From the NCBI GenBank assembly GCA_002336845.1, contig DDEX01000052.1, forward strand, positions 1,502 through 9,522: DNA of 8,021 nucleotides. Reading direction: 5' to 3'. Shown in pieces: positions 5,675 through 8,021 of this stretch. Position 1 is the stretch's first letter, and each line of letters starts with the position of its first letter. A program made the position numbers and the translations under genes. Source of the stretch: Rhodobacteraceae bacterium UBA1943 (lineage in GTDB: Bacteria; Pseudomonadota; Alphaproteobacteria; Rhodobacterales; Rhodobacteraceae). The notes beneath the pieces were generated by a model. It was given only the letters and a program-made list of their open reading frames with translations. It was not told the origin of the DNA and did no database searches.

Positions 5675-6838
5675 TCAATAGACGGAGTGAGAGTTTTCGG
5701 TGACATCCGCCTCGGTCACCTTGCCCCAGAGAACGCGGTAAACCCAGGCTGTGTACATCAGGATCAGCGGCATGAAGATCGCCGTCACGACCAGCATGAT
5801 GAACAGCGTCAGGTGCGAGGAGGAGCTGTTCCAGACCGTCAGCGAGGATTGCGGATCGCTGGACGAAGGCATGATGAACGGGAACATCGTCAGTCCCACC
5901 GAGGAGATCACACCCAGAATCGCCATTTTGGAGAACAAAAGGGTGGATAGCTCGCGCCCCGCCCGAAGGCCAAGGAAGGTGAGCAGGCCGCCAAGAATTC
6001 CCGCGGCCGGTGCAAGGGCGATCCATGGGCGTTCGGCATAGGCTGTCAGCCAGGTGGCGGTGCGTTCAACTTCGAAATGCAAGGGGTTTGATGGGCCGTC
6101 GGTGACATAATCCCCGACGATGCGGAAACCTTCGATCCCCACAGCCATCCACACGCCCGCCAGCACATAGGCCGCCACTGCGACCAGTGCCGCGACCGAG
6201 CCGATGGTCCGGGCGCGGCGCTGCACCGGACCTTCGGTCTTCAGCGTCAGCCAGGCGCCGCCGTGCATAACCAGCATGGCAAGCGACACCACCCCGGCCA
6301 GGATCGAGAACGGGTCCAGAAGGCCGATGAACTTGACGTACCAGGCACCTTCGTAGATCGTGTGCAGGTCGTTGGTGAAGTGGAAGGGCACGCCCTGGAT
6401 CACATTGCCGACCGCCACCCCAAACAGCAGCGCAGGAACGCCGCCGCTTGCGAACAACGCCCAGTCCCAGGCATTGCGCCACCGCGGGTCATCTCGTTTG
6501 GAGCGGTACTTGAATGCCACCGGCCGCACGATGAAGGCCGCAAGCACGACGAACATCGCAAGGTAGAAGCCCGAGAAGCTGACCGCATAGAGCGGCGGCC
6601 AGGCTGCGAATATCGCCCCCCCGCCGAGGATGAACCAGACCTGGTTGCCTTCCCACACGGGGCCGACGGTATTGATAACGACGCGGCGTTCCATGTCGGT
6701 CTTGCCGACAAAGGGCAAAAGCGCGCCCACCCCCATGTCGAAGCCATCGGTCAAGGCAAAGCCGATCAGCAGCACACCCAGAAGCAGCCACCAGACGACG
6801 CGAAGGAATTCATAGCTGAGCAGTTCATGCAGGATCAT
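5675..6838 (-). CDS. cydB: Cytochrome bd quinol oxidase subunit II
   Basis: The 387-residue integral membrane protein aligns along its length with E. coli CydB (recalled alignment). Examples are RVVWWLLLGVLLIGFALTDG near 13-32, WEGNQVWFILGGGAIFAAWP, NVIQGVPF, MFPFIMPSS and the ending ENSHSVY. About eight or nine hydrophobic helices are expected. With CydA it forms the bd oxidase, which reduces O2 to water with quinol electrons and is tolerant of low oxygen. Asp34 corresponds to E. coli Asp29. Glu63 stands where E. coli has Asp58 and Lys110 where it has Asp105. ATG 6838 was chosen because MILHELLSYEF is a normal CydB start, GGAG lies about 10 nt upstream, and the cydA stop is 5 nt before it. 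The longer open frame to 7108 only reads through cydA out of frame. Confidence 0.96.
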   Translation of the reverse strand: MILHELLSYEFLRVVWWLLLGVLLIGFALTDGFDMGVGALLPFVGKTDMERRVVINTVGPVWEGNQVWFILGGGAIFAAWPPLYAVSFSGFYLAMFVVLAAFIVRPVAFKYRSKRDDPRWRNAWDWALFASGGVPALLFGVAVGNVIQGVPFHFTNDLHTIYEGAWYVKFIGLLDPFSILAGVVSLAMLVMHGGAWLTLKTEGPVQRRARTIGSVAALVAVAAYVLAGVWMAVGIEGFRIVGDYVTDGPSNPLHFEVERTATWLTAYAERPWIALAPAAGILGGLLTFLGLRAGRELSTLLFSKMAILGVISSVGLTMFPFIMPSSSDPQSSLTVWNSSSSHLTLFIMLVVTAIFMPLILMYTAWVYRVLWGKVTEADVTENSHSVY

Positions 6839-6843
6839 GGCGA

Positions 6844-8021
6844 TTACTCCGCAGGCTGGATTTCGGGTTGGGCGATGGCATCGGCATTGCGCCGTCCGGC
6901 CAACCGTTCGGTATGGCGCTTCACCCAGGCTTCGGTTTCGGCCACGTCCTGAAATGGGCCCTTGCGGATATATTTCAGCATCAGGCCCATCTCGATCACG
7001 AACAGGACCGAGTAGAACAGGACGAAGCCGGCCAACGTCATCGCGACCTCGGTCATCGACAGGGCCGAGACCGACATGGCTGTGGGCAGGACGCCATCGA
7101 CTGTCCATGGCTGACGGCCGAATTCAGCCACGAACCAGCCCATTTCGGCGGCGATCCAGGGCGCGGGGATCATCATCACCGCCAGCCGCAGCGCCCAGCG
7201 GGGATAGCGCATGCCGCGAAACGAGGCGCGGTAGAAGAAATAGGCCATGGTGGCGATGAAGCCGAAGCCCAAAGCCACCATCAGACGGAAGGCCCAGAAC
7301 AGCGGCCAGACCGTCGGCACGGTGTCATTGGCCGCCGCTTTGATCTGATCCTCGGTCGCCTGCCGCGGGTCATCGACATATTTCTTCAACAGGAAGGCAA
7401 AGCCCAGATCGGCCGAATGGTCCTCGAAGGTCTTCATCACTTCGGGCGGGGTTGCATCGCGTTCGCTGCGCACCGTCATCAGCGCATCATAGGCGATGAT
7501 GCCCGAGCGGATCCGGTTTTCCGCCGTCGTCACCAGTTGGTCGATCCCCGGGATCACCGTGGTCAGCGACCGGGTGCCGATCAGGCCCATGACGTAGGGA
7601 ATATGGATCGCGTAATGGGTCTGCCGTGCCTCTTGATCCGGAAAGCCGAACAGGGTGAACGAGGCCGGGGCCTCTTCGGTGTGCCACATGCCCTCGATGG
7701 CGGCGAGTTTCATCTTCTGGTTATGGGTGGCATCGTAGCCCGATTCATCGCCCAGCAATACGACCGAGAAGGCCGAGGCCAAGCCGAAGGCCGCCGCCAC
7801 GGTGATCGAACGGCGCGCCAGCTCGACATGGCGGCCCTTCAGCAGATACCACGCCGACACGCCGATGACGAAGACCGCAGCGGTGACATAGCCCGCCGAC
7901 ACGGTATGCACGAACTTGGCCTGCGCGACCTCGTTGAAGAGAACCGCAAAGAAGTCCGTCATCTCCATCCGCATGGTCTGCGGGTTGAACTCCGCTCCCA
8001 CCGGGTTCTGCATCCAGCCGT
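6844..8021 (-). CDS. cydA: Cytochrome bd quinol oxidase subunit I (5' end outside window)
   Basis: The frame runs off the right edge; 391 complete codons are present, starting GWMQNPVGAEFNPQTMRME, which in E. coli lies about 150 residues into the protein. The His in FVHTVSAGYVTAAVF corresponds to His186, a heme b558 ligand. KLAAIEGMW carries the Lys and Glu of the quinol site (E. coli Lys252 and Glu257). The Met in FWAFRLMVALGF corresponds to Met393, the other b558 ligand. AEFGRQPWTVDGVLPTA is the conserved late motif. From that Lys to that Met there are about 144 residues, close to E. coli, so this is a long Q-loop (CydA-L) form rather than the short or CIO type. The other heme ligands lie outside the window. 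It is the first visible gene of cydABX, and any FNR- or ArcA-type control site would be upstream, unseen. Confidence 0.97.
   Translation of the reverse strand, partial: GWMQNPVGAEFNPQTMRMEMTDFFAVLFNEVAQAKFVHTVSAGYVTAAVFVIGVSAWYLLKGRHVELARRSITVAAAFGLASAFSVVLLGDESGYDATHNQKMKLAAIEGMWHTEEAPASFTLFGFPDQEARQTHYAIHIPYVMGLIGTRSLTTVIPGIDQLVTTAENRIRSGIIAYDALMTVRSERDATPPEVMKTFEDHSADLGFAFLLKKYVDDPRQATEDQIKAAANDTVPTVWPLFWAFRLMVALGFGFIATMAYFFYRASFRGMRYPRWALRLAVMMIPAPWIAAEMGWFVAEFGRQPWTVDGVLPTAMSVSALSMTEVAMTLAGFVLFYSVLFVIEMGLMLKYIRKGPFQDVAETEAWVKRHTERLAGRRNADAIAQPEIQPAE

Noticed and set aside
6263..6952. Long plus-strand frame of 229 residues opposite cydB
   Set aside because: Antisense of the well-supported cydB; composition dominated by Arg, His, Asp and Gln with no family feature.
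6839..7108. 90-residue N-terminal extension of CydB
   Set aside because: It lies inside cydA out of frame; MILHELLSYEF at 6838 is a normal CydB start with a Shine-Dalgarno.

Overview
The window comes from a GC-rich proteobacterium, most likely an alphaproteobacterium of the Rhodobacterales type (Paracoccus or Rhodobacter relatives). This rests on protein character, codon use and gene content judged from memory, not on a search. It holds two opposed transcription units and is almost fully coding.

Left half, plus strand (1-4241): the 3' end of etfA (electron transfer flavoprotein alpha subunit) is followed by a ~600-residue acyl-CoA dehydrogenase, a MaoC-fold (R)-specific enoyl-CoA hydratase (phaJ) and a class I polyhydroxyalkanoate synthase (phaC). 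Gaps are 16, 46 and 13 nt and each gene has its own Shine-Dalgarno sequence, so this is very probably one operon. Read as a pathway, the dehydrogenase makes trans-2-enoyl-CoA and passes electrons to ETF, PhaJ hydrates the enoyl-CoA to (R)-3-hydroxyacyl-CoA, and PhaC polymerises it. It is a short route from fatty acyl-CoA to storage polyester.

Right half, minus strand (8021 down to 5519): cydA (5' end outside the window), cydB and a small cydX encode a cytochrome bd quinol oxidase with a long Q-loop CydA. The 46-residue CydX is easy to miss, but it matches the known family clearly.

Middle, minus strand (5444 down to 4259): a small protein I do not recognise and a GNAT-family N-acetyltransferase. 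The latter converges on phaC with 17 nt between the stop codons. No tRNA, rRNA, CRISPR array, insertion sequence or phage gene was seen. There is no gene-free stretch over 300 bases. The longest gap, about 157 nt at 4946-5102, shows nothing I can name.

Nothing here is clearly a new system. The points most worth checking are the compact ETF/dehydrogenase/PhaJ/PhaC operon, CydB residues that differ from the E. coli proton-path acids, and the unassigned small gene beside cydX.
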